From Bradyrhizobium sp. MOS003 (GTDB taxonomy: Bacteria; Pseudomonadota; Alphaproteobacteria; Rhizobiales; Xanthobacteraceae): a DNA stretch of 64,000 nt. Each line of letters opens with the position of its first letter. Within the stretch, counting starts at the first letter, position 1. The position numbers were made by a program, and so were the translations under genes. Location of the stretch: NCBI RefSeq assembly GCF_003020125.1, contig NZ_PYFW01000009.1, positions 62,001 to 126,000 of the forward strand, in the 5' to 3' direction. Below the pieces are notes generated by a model. That model saw only the letters and a program-made list of their open reading frames with translations. It searched no databases and was not told where the DNA came from. Shown here piece by piece: positions 1 through 9,088 of the stretch.

Positions 1-411
1 GCCCTGGGCGCCACCGATCCCGCGCCCCATCCAGAACCAGATCAGGAAGAAGGCGATGACCGGGAAGATCCAGGACAGCAACGTCTGCAACGCTCCACCA
101 CCGGGAACGCCGGTGACGCTCACGCCCTTTGCCGCGAGCTTTTCGGCCAAGACCATATCGACCCGGGCGGTGAGGAAGGCGGATTTGCCGCCCGGAAGCG
201 GCTCTTTCAACTTCCCCTGGATCGTATCCGAGCCGACGGACACTTCCGTAATCTTGTCCTGGGCGAGCAATTGCTCGAACTGGCTGTAGGGAATGGTTTC
301 GGTCGAACTATAGGTAGCAAGGCCGAACTGCAGCATGACGAGCAGCAAGCCACCCGCCAAAACGGCAGCCATCGCGAGGCCCGGCTTCCGTGAACCTTGA
401 TCGGACTCCAA
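1..411 (-). CDS. ftsH: ATP-dependent zinc metalloprotease FtsH, N-terminal part (runs off window)
   Basis: Only the first ~137 codons are present. They encode a short cytoplasmic lead, a hydrophobic segment (AMAAVLAGGLLLVMLQFGL), a periplasmic FtsH-extracellular domain (YSQFEQLLAQDKITEVSV), and a second membrane segment followed by WFWMGRGIGGAQ. That is the standard FtsH N-terminus, just before the AAA+ domain. FtsH is a membrane-anchored hexameric protease degrading misfolded membrane and regulatory proteins. I chose the TTG at 409-411 because GGGAG lies seven bases upstream. An in-frame ATG (370-372) sits at the first membrane segment and would remove the cytoplasmic tail. The catalytic AAA and HExxH regions are outside the window, so integrity cannot be judged. 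It may be an accessory FtsH copy, since the neighbour is a stress protein. Confidence 0.85.
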   Translation of the reverse strand, partial: MESDQGSRKPGLAMAAVLAGGLLLVMLQFGLATYSSTETIPYSQFEQLLAQDKITEVSVGSDTIQGKLKEPLPGGKSAFLTARVDMVLAEKLAAKGVSVTGVPGGGALQTLLSWIFPVIAFFLIWFWMGRGIGGAQG

Positions 412-546
412 CCTGCTTCTCCCGTCGCCATCAGCTGCAGCTTGAATGGTAATGAGGAAAGGGAGGTCTCTTCTTGATTCAGCTCAACACCGCCGCCGGC
501 TCACATTCGCGCGACTGAAAAGAGGGGATCTGCTTGGTGTTCGGCG

Positions 547-1368
547 TCAATGCGACATCAGCAGGCAGGTCGGAGCTTGCTGCAGCAGGCTCTGCGTCAT
601 GCCGCCGAAAATCCATTCTCCCAGTCGGCTATGCCCATACCCGCCGGTCACGACGAGGTCGGCACCGACGTCGGCGGCCAGCCGAACGAGATAGCCTGCG
701 TCGGGTTCTGCCGTATGCACGCGCACCTCGTGCTGGCAATTGACGCCGTGCCGCTGAAGATACCTGGCAACGTCCCGCACCCGATCACGCGCGGCATCCT
801 GTTCGCTCGACGTGCAGATTTCGGCGATCGTGACTTGCGAAGCCCGCGTCAGAAACGGCAGTGCGTCGCGAACGGCCAGTCGCGCCTCCCGGGAATCTTT
901 CCAGCCGACCACGATCCGATCACCCGACAACGTGGTGACGCCGTCCGGCACCGCGAGGATCGGACGGCCCAGCCGCAACATGGCTCCGGCCGCATCGAGG
1001 TAGCGAGTGGATTTGGCCTTCAGCCGGCTGCGCCGCACCACGACAAGGTCCGCCGCCCTGGACTGCTCGACCAGGAATTCCGTCGGAAAGCCGATCGCCC
1101 AACGCCATTCCACCTTTTCGCTCGGCAGGCGAACGATGCGCCTGAACCATGCCTCCTTGGCCGAAAGAGTTGCGCGCATGCGCTCGAGATCGTCGGCGGT
1201 CGTCTGCTCGATGATCACGCCTTCGGCGACGAACGGAGGCTCTATTGCGATGGCCGAGACGCCGAGCAGGGCCGCTCCAAAGCTGTTCGCGACGCCTTCG
1301 GCGACGGCAATCTGTCCTTCGTCCTGCTGCTGGGAATCGACGTAGACCATGACGCTGGCAAGAGACAT
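547..1368 (-). CDS. Universal stress protein, tandem UspA domains
   Basis: The 273-residue protein has the length of a double-domain UspA protein. The C-terminal domain has the nucleotide-binding pattern G-x2-G-x9-G-(S/T) around GGYGHSRLGEWIFGGMTQSL, typical of ATP-binding Usp proteins. The N-terminal half (MVYVDSQQQDEGQIAVAEG onward) is a diverged Usp fold with no clear nucleotide loop. The start is supported by AGGAG seven bases upstream. Such proteins are cytoplasmic and accumulate during stress or growth arrest, but the exact role cannot be read from sequence. It follows ftsH on the same strand, with a 135-bp gap, and may be co-regulated with it. Confidence 0.88.
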   Translation of the reverse strand: MSLASVMVYVDSQQQDEGQIAVAEGVANSFGAALLGVSAIAIEPPFVAEGVIIEQTTADDLERMRATLSAKEAWFRRIVRLPSEKVEWRWAIGFPTEFLVEQSRAADLVVVRRSRLKAKSTRYLDAAGAMLRLGRPILAVPDGVTTLSGDRIVVGWKDSREARLAVRDALPFLTRASQVTIAEICTSSEQDAARDRVRDVARYLQRHGVNCQHEVRVHTAEPDAGYLVRLAADVGADLVVTGGYGHSRLGEWIFGGMTQSLLQQAPTCLLMSH

Positions 1369-1497
1369 AGCGTTGCTCCTTTGCTCGGATCACCCCTTTA
1401 TCTCGCGTTTCCCAGCTATCCCGTTGACGCACATCAAGCAGTCCTGCGGACGGTCCGTTACTGACGTCCGGTCGAGCAAGGAATCGCTCCTCCACAG

Positions 1498-1740
1498 ATG
1501 ACCGATTCATCCGTCGATATTTCAGGCAATCTGCGCCGCCGGCTCGGCCTTCCCTTGCTTGTCCTCTACGGGACCGGCATCACGAGCGGCGCGGACATCT
1601 ATGTTCTGATCGGCGCCCTGGCCGGGCACGCCTAACCATATTCCGTATGGTCGTTCCTGCTGGCAGCCTTGGTCATGGGGCTCACGGTGGCATCCTACGC
1701 GGAGGCGCGGGTGCCATCGGTTATGTTTACCACCCCGAGA
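1498..1740 (+). pseudogene. Amino-acid permease (APC family) remnant, N-terminal fragment
   Basis: From ATG 1498 the reading frame gives a typical APC-superfamily N-terminus: NLRRRLGLPLLVLYGTGI, then IYVLIGALAGHA. It hits a TAA at 1633-1635 and continues in the same frame as SVWSFLLAALVMGLTVASYA up to about 1715. That corresponds to the first two or three membrane helices of a roughly 400-residue transporter. No further permease sequence follows. The gene is therefore broken by a stop codon and truncated. The fragment sits between a stress-protein gene and the exporter operon, so it probably marks an insertion or deletion boundary. Confidence 0.65.
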
Positions 1741-1884
1741 AGATTTGGAGAATGCGAACTGATGGATGTCAAACGCGGCGTTTTCTGCTAATTGACAGGG
1801 GTCAAGCGCATGACTTACGGCTTTCTCGATTAGACATTTTCTTCAAAGTCTGCGCTGTTTTGTTCGAAAGTCCATGATCAAACC

Positions 1885-3132
1885 ATGACTTTGCCCCAGG
1901 CCCTGAGCGACGGCGCACCCGACGCCCCCGATCTGTCCGCCCTTGCCATCGACCGTAGCGCTGGCTCGCGGCGCCGCAGGCAATTCCGCCGCCTCCTGGG
2001 ACGGGTCTTTCTCGTCGCGCTGCTCGTCGGCATCGCCGGCGCGATCTGGGTGTGGCGGCGGCATACGCAGATCGTCGTCGAAACGGCGGTCGTCTACTCC
2101 GTCTATCCGTCGCAGGCGCTGACGCTGCTGAACGCGACAGGGTACGTCGTTGCGCAACGCAAGGCGTCCGTCGCCTCGAAGGCGACAGGCCGTCTCGAAT
2201 GGCTCGGTGTGCTCGAAGGCAGCAAGGTGCACGAGGGTGAACTGATAGCCCGGATCGAGAGCAGCGACACGGCGGCGGTGCGCGACCAGGCAGCCGCCAA
2301 CGTCCAGGTTGCGGAGGCCAACCTCGCCCAGGGGCGGGCGGAGCTCACGCAGGCGGAAATCGCGTTCAAGCGCTCCGAGGCCCTCGGCGAGAAGAACATC
2401 ATCAGCGACTCGTCGCGCGAAACCGCCGAGGCGCGCCTCGCCAAGGCGCGCGCTGCGTTTGCCGGGTACGGGGCCGCCATCGCCGCGGCGCAGGCCAATC
2501 TCCGCGCCTCCGAAGTGGCCGTCGGGCAGACCCAGATCCGAGCGCCGTTCGACGGCGTCGTCCTGACGCGGCACGCCAACGTGGGCGACACGATCACGCC
2601 GTTCTCGCAGGCGGTCGACACAAAGGGCGCGGTCGTCACCATTGCCGACATGGACTCGCTTGAAGTGGAAGCCGACGTGGCGGAATCGTCGTATCTCAGC
2701 ATCCACGTCGGACAACCGGTCGAGATCCAGCTGGACGCGATCCCCGGCGAGCGTTTCGAGGGCGTGGTCAGCCGGATGGTGCCGACCGTGGATCGCGCCA
2801 AGGCGTCGACCCTCGTCAAAGCCCGATTCGTGCAGCGCGACCCGAGAATGCTTCCGGACATGAGCGCCAAGGTGGCTTTCCTCGAGCGTGAAATCTCCGA
2901 ATCGGAGCGCAAGCCTGTTCTTGCGGTGCCGATGGCAGCCGTCTTCGAACTCGATGGGAAGCAGCATCTCTATGTCGTCGAGGATGGCAAGGCCCGTCTG
3001 CGGAGCGTGGATCTCGGAGCAAAGGTGGGCGATCAGATCGAGGTCCGCGACGTCAAAGCCGGCACGCGCGTCGTGGTCCGGCCGCTCGAAGATCTGGTCG
3101 ACGGGCGCGCAGTGAAGCAGGCCACGAAGTGA
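1885..3132 (+). CDS. Membrane fusion protein (HlyD/MacA family) of a tripartite ABC exporter
   Basis: Periplasmic adaptor of 415 residues. It has a cytoplasmic N-terminus rich in basic residues, one membrane anchor (about 41-57), a biotinyl/lipoyl-like half (SVASKATGRLEWLGVLEGSK), an alpha-helical hairpin (about 128-215, many Ala/Glu/Arg heptads), the second lipoyl half (IRAPFDGVVLTRHANVG) and beta-barrel domains. This order is that of MacA/DevB-type adaptors, which connect an inner-membrane ABC transporter to an outer-membrane channel. It is the first gene of a four-gene operon and overlaps the ATPase gene by four bases. No TolC homologue is encoded nearby. The substrate is unknown; proximity to a lipid-type PKS operon suggests a lipid (inference). 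Confidence 0.9.
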   Translation: MTLPQALSDGAPDAPDLSALAIDRSAGSRRRRQFRRLLGRVFLVALLVGIAGAIWVWRRHTQIVVETAVVYSVYPSQALTLLNATGYVVAQRKASVASKATGRLEWLGVLEGSKVHEGELIARIESSDTAAVRDQAAANVQVAEANLAQGRAELTQAEIAFKRSEALGEKNIISDSSRETAEARLAKARAAFAGYGAAIAAAQANLRASEVAVGQTQIRAPFDGVVLTRHANVGDTITPFSQAVDTKGAVVTIADMDSLEVEADVAESSYLSIHVGQPVEIQLDAIPGERFEGVVSRMVPTVDRAKASTLVKARFVQRDPRMLPDMSAKVAFLEREISESERKPVLAVPMAAVFELDGKQHLYVVEDGKARLRSVDLGAKVGDQIEVRDVKAGTRVVVRPLEDLVDGRAVKQATK

Positions 3133-3860
3133 CCGTGGTTCACATCTCCGAGGCGCGGACCGGAGAGGACGTTCTGATCGCGCTGAGCGATGTCAGCAAG
3201 AGCTACCGGCGCGGCGCGCAGATCGTCCCGGTCCTCGCCAGACTCACATTCGACATCCGCCGCAAGGAATTCCTCGCCCTGATGGGCCCGTCGGGGTCGG
3301 GCAAATCGACCATGCTCAACCTGATCGCCGGCATCGACAGTCCGGACAAGGGCTCGATCAGGGTGGGGGGCGAGGACATCACGCTGCTTCCGGAAGCCGA
3401 ACTGGCCGACTGGCGCGCGGCGAACGTCGGCTTCATTTTCCAGTTCTACAATCTGATGCCCGTGCTCACGGCCCTCGAGAACGTCGAGTTGCCTCTCACG
3501 CTCACGAGCCTGGGGCGGCGCGAGCGCCGGGACCGCGCACAACTCGCGCTCAGCCTGGTCGGCCTCAGCGATCGCGTCAAGCACTTGCCCTCGGAACTCT
3601 CGGGCGGACAGCAGCAGCGCGTGGCCATCGCGCGGGCGATCGTGACCGACCCGACGGTGCTTGTGGCCGACGAGCCGACAGGCGACCTCGACCGGCAATC
3701 AGCGAAGGAGGTACTGGAGATCATGCAGCGGCTCAACCGCGACATGGGCAAGACGATCGTGATGGTCACGCATGATCACCGCGCCGCCGCGCATGCGAAA
3801 CGCATCATGAGCTTGGAGAAGGGCGATCTCTCCTATCTGGTGGAGCAGCGGCTTGAGTGA
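3129..3860 (+). CDS. ABC transporter ATP-binding protein (MacB/LolD type)
   Basis: 243-residue cytoplasmic ATPase subunit. It has Walker A GPSGSGKST (53-61), Q-loop FQFYN (104-108), signature LSGGQQQR (157-164), Walker B VLVADEPTGDLD (177-188) and switch histidine in THDH (215). The DEPTGDLD form and ~240-residue length are characteristic of the LolD/MacB/FtsE group, which powers FtsX-like permeases. Translation starts at a GTG that overlaps the adaptor gene's TGA (GTGA), indicating translational coupling. It should energise the two following permeases. Confidence 0.93.
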   Translation: MTVVHISEARTGEDVLIALSDVSKSYRRGAQIVPVLARLTFDIRRKEFLALMGPSGSGKSTMLNLIAGIDSPDKGSIRVGGEDITLLPEAELADWRAANVGFIFQFYNLMPVLTALENVELPLTLTSLGRRERRDRAQLALSLVGLSDRVKHLPSELSGGQQQRVAIARAIVTDPTVLVADEPTGDLDRQSAKEVLEIMQRLNRDMGKTIVMVTHDHRAAAHAKRIMSLEKGDLSYLVEQRLE

Positions 3861-5030
3861 GTGCCGGTCATGAGCCAGTGGCTCACGCTCGTGGCACGCA
3901 ACGTCTTGCGCCACCGGCTCCGCACGTCCCTGACGCTGGTCGGTCTCGTCGTCGCGATCCTCGCCTTCGGCGTGCTCCAGACCGTCGTCAAGACGTGGTA
4001 TGCGGGGGTGGACGGCGCCGTCCCTTCGCGGCTCCTGACCCGAAACGCCATCTCCTTTGCGCTGCCGCTGCCGAAATCCTATCAGAAGCGCATCAGCGCC
4101 GTCGAAGGCGTGCGGCGCGTCACCCACCTGAGCTGGTTCGGCGGCGTCTACAAGGATTCGAAGAACTTCTTTCCCCAGTTTGCGATCGATGCCGCGACCT
4201 ATCTCGACATGTTCCCCGAGCTCCTGGTCCCGGACGAGGTGCGGCGCGCCTTCCTGCGCGAGCGCCGCGGCGCGATTGTCGGGCGCAAGCTCGCCAACCG
4301 CTACGGCTTCAAGCCGGGCGACGTGATCCAGCTGCGCGGGACCATCTTCCCCGGCAATTGGGAATTCTTGATTTGCGGCGTCTTCGACGGCCGGGATCCA
4401 AAAACCGACACGTCGCAACTCTTCTTCCGCTGGGACTACCTGAACGAAACATTGCGTGTGCGCTCCAAGGCACAAGCCGACCAGGTGGGCGTGTTCGCCG
4501 TGGACGTCGTCAGCCTGGATAGCGTCGCAGACGTCAGCCAGGCCATCGACGAAATATTTCGAAACTCGCTTGCCGAGACGCTCACCGAGACCGAGCGCGC
4601 GTTCCAGATCGGCTTCGTCAAGCAGACCGAGGCGATCCTCATCTCCATTCGCGTCGTCTCCTTCGTGGTGATCTTCATCATCCTGGCGGTCATGGCGAAC
4701 ACCATGGCGATGACGGCCCGCGAGCGGCTCCGCGAGTATGCCACACTGAAAGCCATCGGCTTCAGCCCCGGCTACGTGGCGCGATTGATCCTCGCAGAAT
4801 CCGTCTTGATAGCCTCGATCGGCGGTGCGATCGGCATCGGGCTCACGCCCCCGGTCGCCGCGCACCTGGCCGAACTCTCGGCCACGCTGTTCCCGACCCT
4901 GATCGTGAGCGTCAATACCGTCATGCTGCAGGCACTTGCAGCGGTGGTGGTCGGAATCCTCGCCGCGGCCCTGCCGATGCGCAGGGCTGCCCGCGTCAGC
5001 ATCGTGAACGGTCTTCGGGCGTTGGGCTGA
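3861..5030 (+). CDS. ABC transporter permease, FtsX/MacB-like (first of two)
   Basis: 389-residue inner-membrane protein with FtsX/MacB topology: one N-terminal membrane segment (LTLVGLVVAILAFGVLQTVV), a large extracytoplasmic domain (about 50-260), then three membrane helices with the conserved cytoplasmic stretch MTARERLREYATLKAIGF. The start given is GTG 3861, adjacent to the preceding TGA. ATG 3870 is an equally good start and would drop three residues. These permeases act mechanically on substrates delivered by the adaptor rather than by classic alternating access. Paired with the next gene it would form a heterodimer. Confidence 0.9.
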   Translation: MPVMSQWLTLVARNVLRHRLRTSLTLVGLVVAILAFGVLQTVVKTWYAGVDGAVPSRLLTRNAISFALPLPKSYQKRISAVEGVRRVTHLSWFGGVYKDSKNFFPQFAIDAATYLDMFPELLVPDEVRRAFLRERRGAIVGRKLANRYGFKPGDVIQLRGTIFPGNWEFLICGVFDGRDPKTDTSQLFFRWDYLNETLRVRSKAQADQVGVFAVDVVSLDSVADVSQAIDEIFRNSLAETLTETERAFQIGFVKQTEAILISIRVVSFVVIFIILAVMANTMAMTARERLREYATLKAIGFSPGYVARLILAESVLIASIGGAIGIGLTPPVAAHLAELSATLFPTLIVSVNTVMLQALAAVVVGILAAALPMRRAARVSIVNGLRALG

Positions 5031-5032
5031 CC

Positions 5033-6199
5033 ATGCCGTTGCTGCTCTCCTACAGCTTACGAAACCTACAGGAGCGCAAGCTCACCAATTTCCTGACCGC
5101 GACGGGCATGGCCCTCGTGGTGTTCGTCTACGCTGCCGTGCTCATGCTCGACTCCGGACTCAAGCAAACGCTCGTCGCGACCGGCGAAGATACGAACATC
5201 ATCATCGTGCGCCGCTCCGCGGAAGTCGAGATCCAGAGCCTGATCGACCGCCGTCAGGCCAGGATCATCGAAAGCCAGCCCGAGATCATGATTGGGGCCG
5301 AAGGTGCGCCTCTCATATCGAAGGAAGTGGCGGTTCTGATCTCACAGCAAAGACGCAAGTCCAGGCAGGCGAGCAACCTCGTGATCCGCGGGGTCGGTCC
5401 GGCCGCTTTGGCCGTGCGCCCGCAAGTGCGGATCGCCGAGGGGCGCGTGTTTCGCCAGGGGTCCAACGAGATCGTCATTGGGCGCGCCCTCGCGGGACGT
5501 TTCCAAGATGTCGAGATCGGATCGAGCCTCCGGTTTGCCCAGCGGGAATGGAGGATCGTAGGCCGGTTCGACGCGGGCGGCAGCGGGTTCGATTCCGAGA
5601 TCTGGGGCGATAGCGAGCAGCTCATGCAATCGTTCCGCCGAGACTTTTTCTCTTCGATCACGGTACGGCTCGCCGATCGTTCCGGCTTCGAAGCCCTCAA
5701 GGCGCGCCTCGAAGCGGATCCCCGCCTCACCATCGAGGCCAAGCGGGAACGCATCTTCTATGAGGAGCAGTCACGCCTGCTCTCCGGGTTCATTCAGATG
5801 CTCGGGCTCACGCTTTCGGGGATGTTCTCGCTCGGCGCAGTCATCGGCGCCACGATTACGATGTACGCGGCGGTGGCCAGCCGCATGATGGAGGTAGGGG
5901 TGCTGCGCGCGCTCGGATTTCGGCGTTCGAGGATCCTGATTGCATTCCTCGTCGAGGCGCTGCTGCTCGCGCTGATCGGCTGGGCCGTTGCAATCCTATT
6001 CGCCTCACTGATGACGCAGGTAAAGATCACGACGCTCAACTGGACGTCACTCTCCGAGCTCGCATTTCGGTTTGTGCTGACGCCAGGGATCGTGCTGCGG
6101 TCGCTCGTCTTCGCCCTCATAATGGGCTTTCTCGGCGGTTTCCTGCCGGCCGTGCGGGCTGCCCGCATGAAGATCGTCGACGCCCTGCGGGTCGCTTGA
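5033..6199 (+). CDS. ABC transporter permease, FtsX/MacB-like (second of two)
   Basis: 388 residues with the same layout as the preceding permease. There is an N-terminal helix (LTNFLTATGMALVVFVYAAV), an extracytoplasmic domain of about 200 residues, and three C-terminal helices carrying MMEVGVLRALGFRRSRI, the FtsX-like coupling region. It starts two bases after the previous stop and ends the operon. The two permeases differ clearly, so a heterodimeric exporter like cyanobacterial DevC-type systems is more likely than a recent duplication. The convergent acyltransferase gene ends 34 bases downstream. Confidence 0.9.
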   Translation: MPLLLSYSLRNLQERKLTNFLTATGMALVVFVYAAVLMLDSGLKQTLVATGEDTNIIIVRRSAEVEIQSLIDRRQARIIESQPEIMIGAEGAPLISKEVAVLISQQRRKSRQASNLVIRGVGPAALAVRPQVRIAEGRVFRQGSNEIVIGRALAGRFQDVEIGSSLRFAQREWRIVGRFDAGGSGFDSEIWGDSEQLMQSFRRDFFSSITVRLADRSGFEALKARLEADPRLTIEAKRERIFYEEQSRLLSGFIQMLGLTLSGMFSLGAVIGATITMYAAVASRMMEVGVLRALGFRRSRILIAFLVEALLLALIGWAVAILFASLMTQVKITTLNWTSLSELAFRFVLTPGIVLRSLVFALIMGFLGGFLPAVRAARMKIVDALRVA

Positions 6200-6220
6200 A
6201 CGCCCGGCGTTGCACCATGT

Positions 6221-6244
6221 CGATCGGCGATCGTCAGCCGATCG
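6221..6244. terminator. Candidate bidirectional terminator hairpin between convergent operons
   Basis: CGATCGGC (6221-6228) and GCCGATCG (6237-6244) are perfect 8-bp inverted arms around an 8-base loop. They lie 21 bases beyond the permease stop and overlap the stop codon of the opposing acyltransferase gene. There is no run of T on either side, so intrinsic termination is only possible, not shown. Confidence 0.35.
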
Positions 6245-7598
6245 CCCCGCGCAGGCCCATGTCCGCGAGCGCATCGTGCACGAAAGGCATCAACTCGGCG
6301 TGGGACGTGACGTGGTCCGGCACGTAGCCGCATACGGTACAGGACAGCTGCTCGCCGACACGACAGCACGCGACGAAGAGGACGCCACCGAGCTGCGCGA
6401 GCTCCGAGGCCGTATAGCGCTGCAAAGGCGCAGCCTGCAGGAGCAAGGCCTCGCCACAGGGACGGTTCGCGTCCGGCGGCAATTCGCCAACCAGGCTGCA
6501 TCCAACCGGTAGGCCAGCCCCGAGCACCTCCTGCTCCAGGCGCCGCACAAGCCACAGCGGCACATACGGAATCAATGGAAACAATGGCGACAGATCATCG
6601 CCGTGCTGGTTCAGCGAGGCCAGCGCGGCCTTGAAATCCCGCTGCAAGGCGCGCGGATCGTTGCGGCAGGCATCCGGGTCCGCCATCACCGTGATTGACC
6701 GCAGCGCGTTGCCACGCCGGTCGCCGGAACGGCGGTCGCTGACCGGCAGCACCAGCTTCACCCGCCCCGAGGCGTCCACGCGGCCGATCCGAAACGCGAG
6801 CCGTGCCACGAATGCCATGATCAGCGTGCTACTTGCAACGCCGAGATCGGACGCACGCTGCTGGCACGCTCCCGCGTCCATGACCACCGGCACGACCGGC
6901 GCGTCCACGGCCGGCTCCAAGTGGTCCCGATCTCTTCGCACGCTGGGACTCGAAGCGGGTAACCTCGCCCTGCGCGACCGCCGCGCGAGAGCCGCCAGAG
7001 CGCACCAAACGTCAGGCAGGGCGCGCAGGCTCTCGACACTGTCGCGCGCCAGCATCGGCGGGGACCAGCGCCATGACCGGGCCGGAAATCCGCGGTCGAG
7101 AGGTCGACCGGCCACCGCGTCGGCGATGGCCAGACCGGCGGCACGCATGTCAGCGATCGTGTGCGACACCAGCATCGTCAGCGCGCAGCCACCGCCTTCC
7201 AGCGCCTGGACTGCCAGGCGCCAGCCAGGTCCGCGCTCGGGATCCACCGGGAGATCGAGCAGCACACGTCGCAGCTCGGGCAAACGCTCGCGGGGGAGCG
7301 GGTCGCGGAACCACGCCACCGGGCCCGGCACGGGGTTCGCCACCCAGCGGTGCCGCCCCCATGGCAATGGTGAACGCTGCAGCAGGCGTCCGAGCAATCC
7401 GTGTGCGAGCCGCTCGCTGAATTGCGTCACGGCCGCCTCATCGATCGCGTGAGGATAGAGCCAGGTGAGCTGCATCGCCGGCTCGCGTCCCAGCGCCCGC
7501 AATCCGACGAATGAGGCCTGGTCCATGTAGCACAGGACGTCGTCCGCCCTGACCTCGGGGTTACGCCCGTCACGCCGTTCGTTGGCAGAAGAGTTCAA
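6234..7598 (-). CDS. Condensation/WS-DGAT-superfamily acyltransferase-like protein (copy 1 of 3)
   Basis: 454-residue protein related to the next two genes. All three share an N-terminal substrate-tunnel-like region, a PLPWGRHRWV-type motif (about 78-87), an HxxxD-type catalytic motif and a late CSxxG segment. Here the catalytic motif is SHTIADM (His146, Asp150), lacking the glycine after Asp that the other copies have. The fold class covers wax-ester synthase/DGAT enzymes, NRPS condensation domains and PapA proteins, all transferring acyl groups to alcohol or amine acceptors. It starts with TTG after AGGGGG; ATG at 7524-7526 is an alternative. Last gene of the - strand PKS operon, 113 bp after copy 2. 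Acceptor and acyl donor are unknown. Confidence 0.7.
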   Translation of the reverse strand: MNSSANERRDGRNPEVRADDVLCYMDQASFVGLRALGREPAMQLTWLYPHAIDEAAVTQFSERLAHGLLGRLLQRSPLPWGRHRWVANPVPGPVAWFRDPLPRERLPELRRVLLDLPVDPERGPGWRLAVQALEGGGCALTMLVSHTIADMRAAGLAIADAVAGRPLDRGFPARSWRWSPPMLARDSVESLRALPDVWCALAALARRSRRARLPASSPSVRRDRDHLEPAVDAPVVPVVMDAGACQQRASDLGVASSTLIMAFVARLAFRIGRVDASGRVKLVLPVSDRRSGDRRGNALRSITVMADPDACRNDPRALQRDFKAALASLNQHGDDLSPLFPLIPYVPLWLVRRLEQEVLGAGLPVGCSLVGELPPDANRPCGEALLLQAAPLQRYTASELAQLGGVLFVACCRVGEQLSCTVCGYVPDHVTSHAELMPFVHDALADMGLRGAIG

Positions 7599-7711
7599 CC
7601 GTCAAGCCCCCTGTCGTCCTGCTGCACGATACGACCACCGCCCATCAAGGCTCCATCTCCCTATTGATTCGAAATCCACTTGCAATAACCGGCTTCGGTC
7701 ACGCGCCGAGA

Positions 7712-9088
7712 TCAGCCGTCTATGACCGCCTCTAGCCGAAAGTCGGTGAGTGTTTGAGAGACCAGCAAACGAAGCTCGTCGAGCGTCGTTGCTGCGGGTC
7801 GCAACTGGCAGGCCTCGATGCAGAGAGAAACCGTCTTGTCGTAGCGGGAAGCCACGACGACGAGATGACCGTGGGAACGCTCGAGGTCCTGCCGTGTGAC
7901 GTTGACATCGACGGCTCGCGTCAGCAAGTGCCGGCACGGCGCGCCGTCGATCCGCGCGAGCCCTTCCGGCAGCATTCCAAGGTCCGAACAGCTTACCGGC
8001 AGATCGTCGGCATAATCGAACAACCGGTTCACAAGCGTCCTTGCGACGGTGCGGGGCATCAAAGCGATGGCAGGAAGCAACGAGGTCAGTACATCGGTCT
8101 GGCTTTTCCTCGCGCCACGGAGCAGTGCCCTTGCGGCATTCACGGGCTCCAGGCTCTCGGTCAGGCCTTCAGGAGCGACGTTCATCATATGGAATTCGAT
8201 CGCCAGCGCGCGTTCGTCGGCCAGCCCACGCCTTCGGCTTCTTGGGACGAGCAGGCTGATCGCGCCATCCGACAAACGGCGGCGGCCCAGACGCGATGCC
8301 AGCGACGCCACGAAGCCCGGCAGCAGCGTACTCATGCCGCCACCAAGCCGTTGCTCGCACGCGAGCCAGACACGCGATTCAACACTCACCACAACAGAGG
8401 GCAGCTCTACGATCGTTGGGTCGTGAATTGCGTCTGCTGCTGGAACGGCCGGATTTCGCCCGGGAGCGACGGGTCTCGACCAGCCCGCCTGTGCAATCCG
8501 AGCGAGTGCGGCAACCGTCTGCGGGGCATCGGCGATGATCTGCCACGTATCCGACAGGCAGCCGGACATTCGCCCGCGAGCGCCGTGAGGCAAGTACGGA
8601 TTCGGGACGCCGGTTCCGTTCACGGCAGCCGCGATGACGCGCAAAGCTCCCATTCCGTCGAGCACCAAATGCGATCCGACGATGCTCACGGCTGTGCTGC
8701 CATCATCGAATGGCTGGATGGCCATTCGCCCGGCCGGACCGATGACAGGGTCTACCGGCGCGCGCGCCTGCTGGTTCGCCCACTGCAGCAGCTGCGATCG
8801 CGGCAGCGGATCCGAACTCTGCTCGAACGGGACGGACGCCCCGGCCACCCAGCGAGGCCTGCCCCATGGCAAGGGAGACGGCTCGATGAGCCGATTGAAC
8901 GACAGTGAGATGAGTCGTTCATATGTTTGCACCAGCGCGGCCCGGTTCACGTCACGATCATAGAGCCAGAGGCATTGCATCAGCTGGCTCCGGCCGGTGA
9001 CCCTGAACAATTCGTAGGCCAGCTGGTCGAGCCAGGCGAGGCGGTGCCGAGCGGCTTTCGAGGCGCCGGTCGCGTTCATCTCAAGCAT
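7712..9088 (-). CDS. Condensation/WS-DGAT-superfamily acyltransferase-like protein (copy 2 of 3)
   Basis: About 458 residues, paralogous to both neighbours: PSPLPWGRPRWV near residue 75, catalytic-type motif GSHLVLDGMG (His141, Asp145, Gly146) and SCSDLGMLPEGL in the C-terminal half. The complete HxxxDG motif suggests an active O- or N-acyltransferase. I prefer ATG at 9086-9088, which overlaps the upstream gene's TGA; ATG 9077-9079 and TTG 9089-9091 are alternatives. The position downstream of a lipid-type PKS and a PapA-like enzyme points to transfer of polyketide or fatty acyl chains onto a hydroxylated acceptor. That is inference from context. Confidence 0.72.
   Translation of the reverse strand: MLEMNATGASKAARHRLAWLDQLAYELFRVTGRSQLMQCLWLYDRDVNRAALVQTYERLISLSFNRLIEPSPLPWGRPRWVAGASVPFEQSSDPLPRSQLLQWANQQARAPVDPVIGPAGRMAIQPFDDGSTAVSIVGSHLVLDGMGALRVIAAAVNGTGVPNPYLPHGARGRMSGCLSDTWQIIADAPQTVAALARIAQAGWSRPVAPGRNPAVPAADAIHDPTIVELPSVVVSVESRVWLACEQRLGGGMSTLLPGFVASLASRLGRRRLSDGAISLLVPRSRRRGLADERALAIEFHMMNVAPEGLTESLEPVNAARALLRGARKSQTDVLTSLLPAIALMPRTVARTLVNRLFDYADDLPVSCSDLGMLPEGLARIDGAPCRHLLTRAVDVNVTRQDLERSHGHLVVVASRYDKTVSLCIEACQLRPAATTLDELRLLVSQTLTDFRLEAVIDG

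Noticed and set aside
1647..1877. Small + strand gene before the exporter operon
   Set aside because: Overlaps the permease remnant in another frame, no ribosome-binding site or family features.
1843..2967. - strand open frame opposite the membrane fusion protein gene
   Set aside because: The + strand frame has clear adaptor domains; the - strand text is a shadow.
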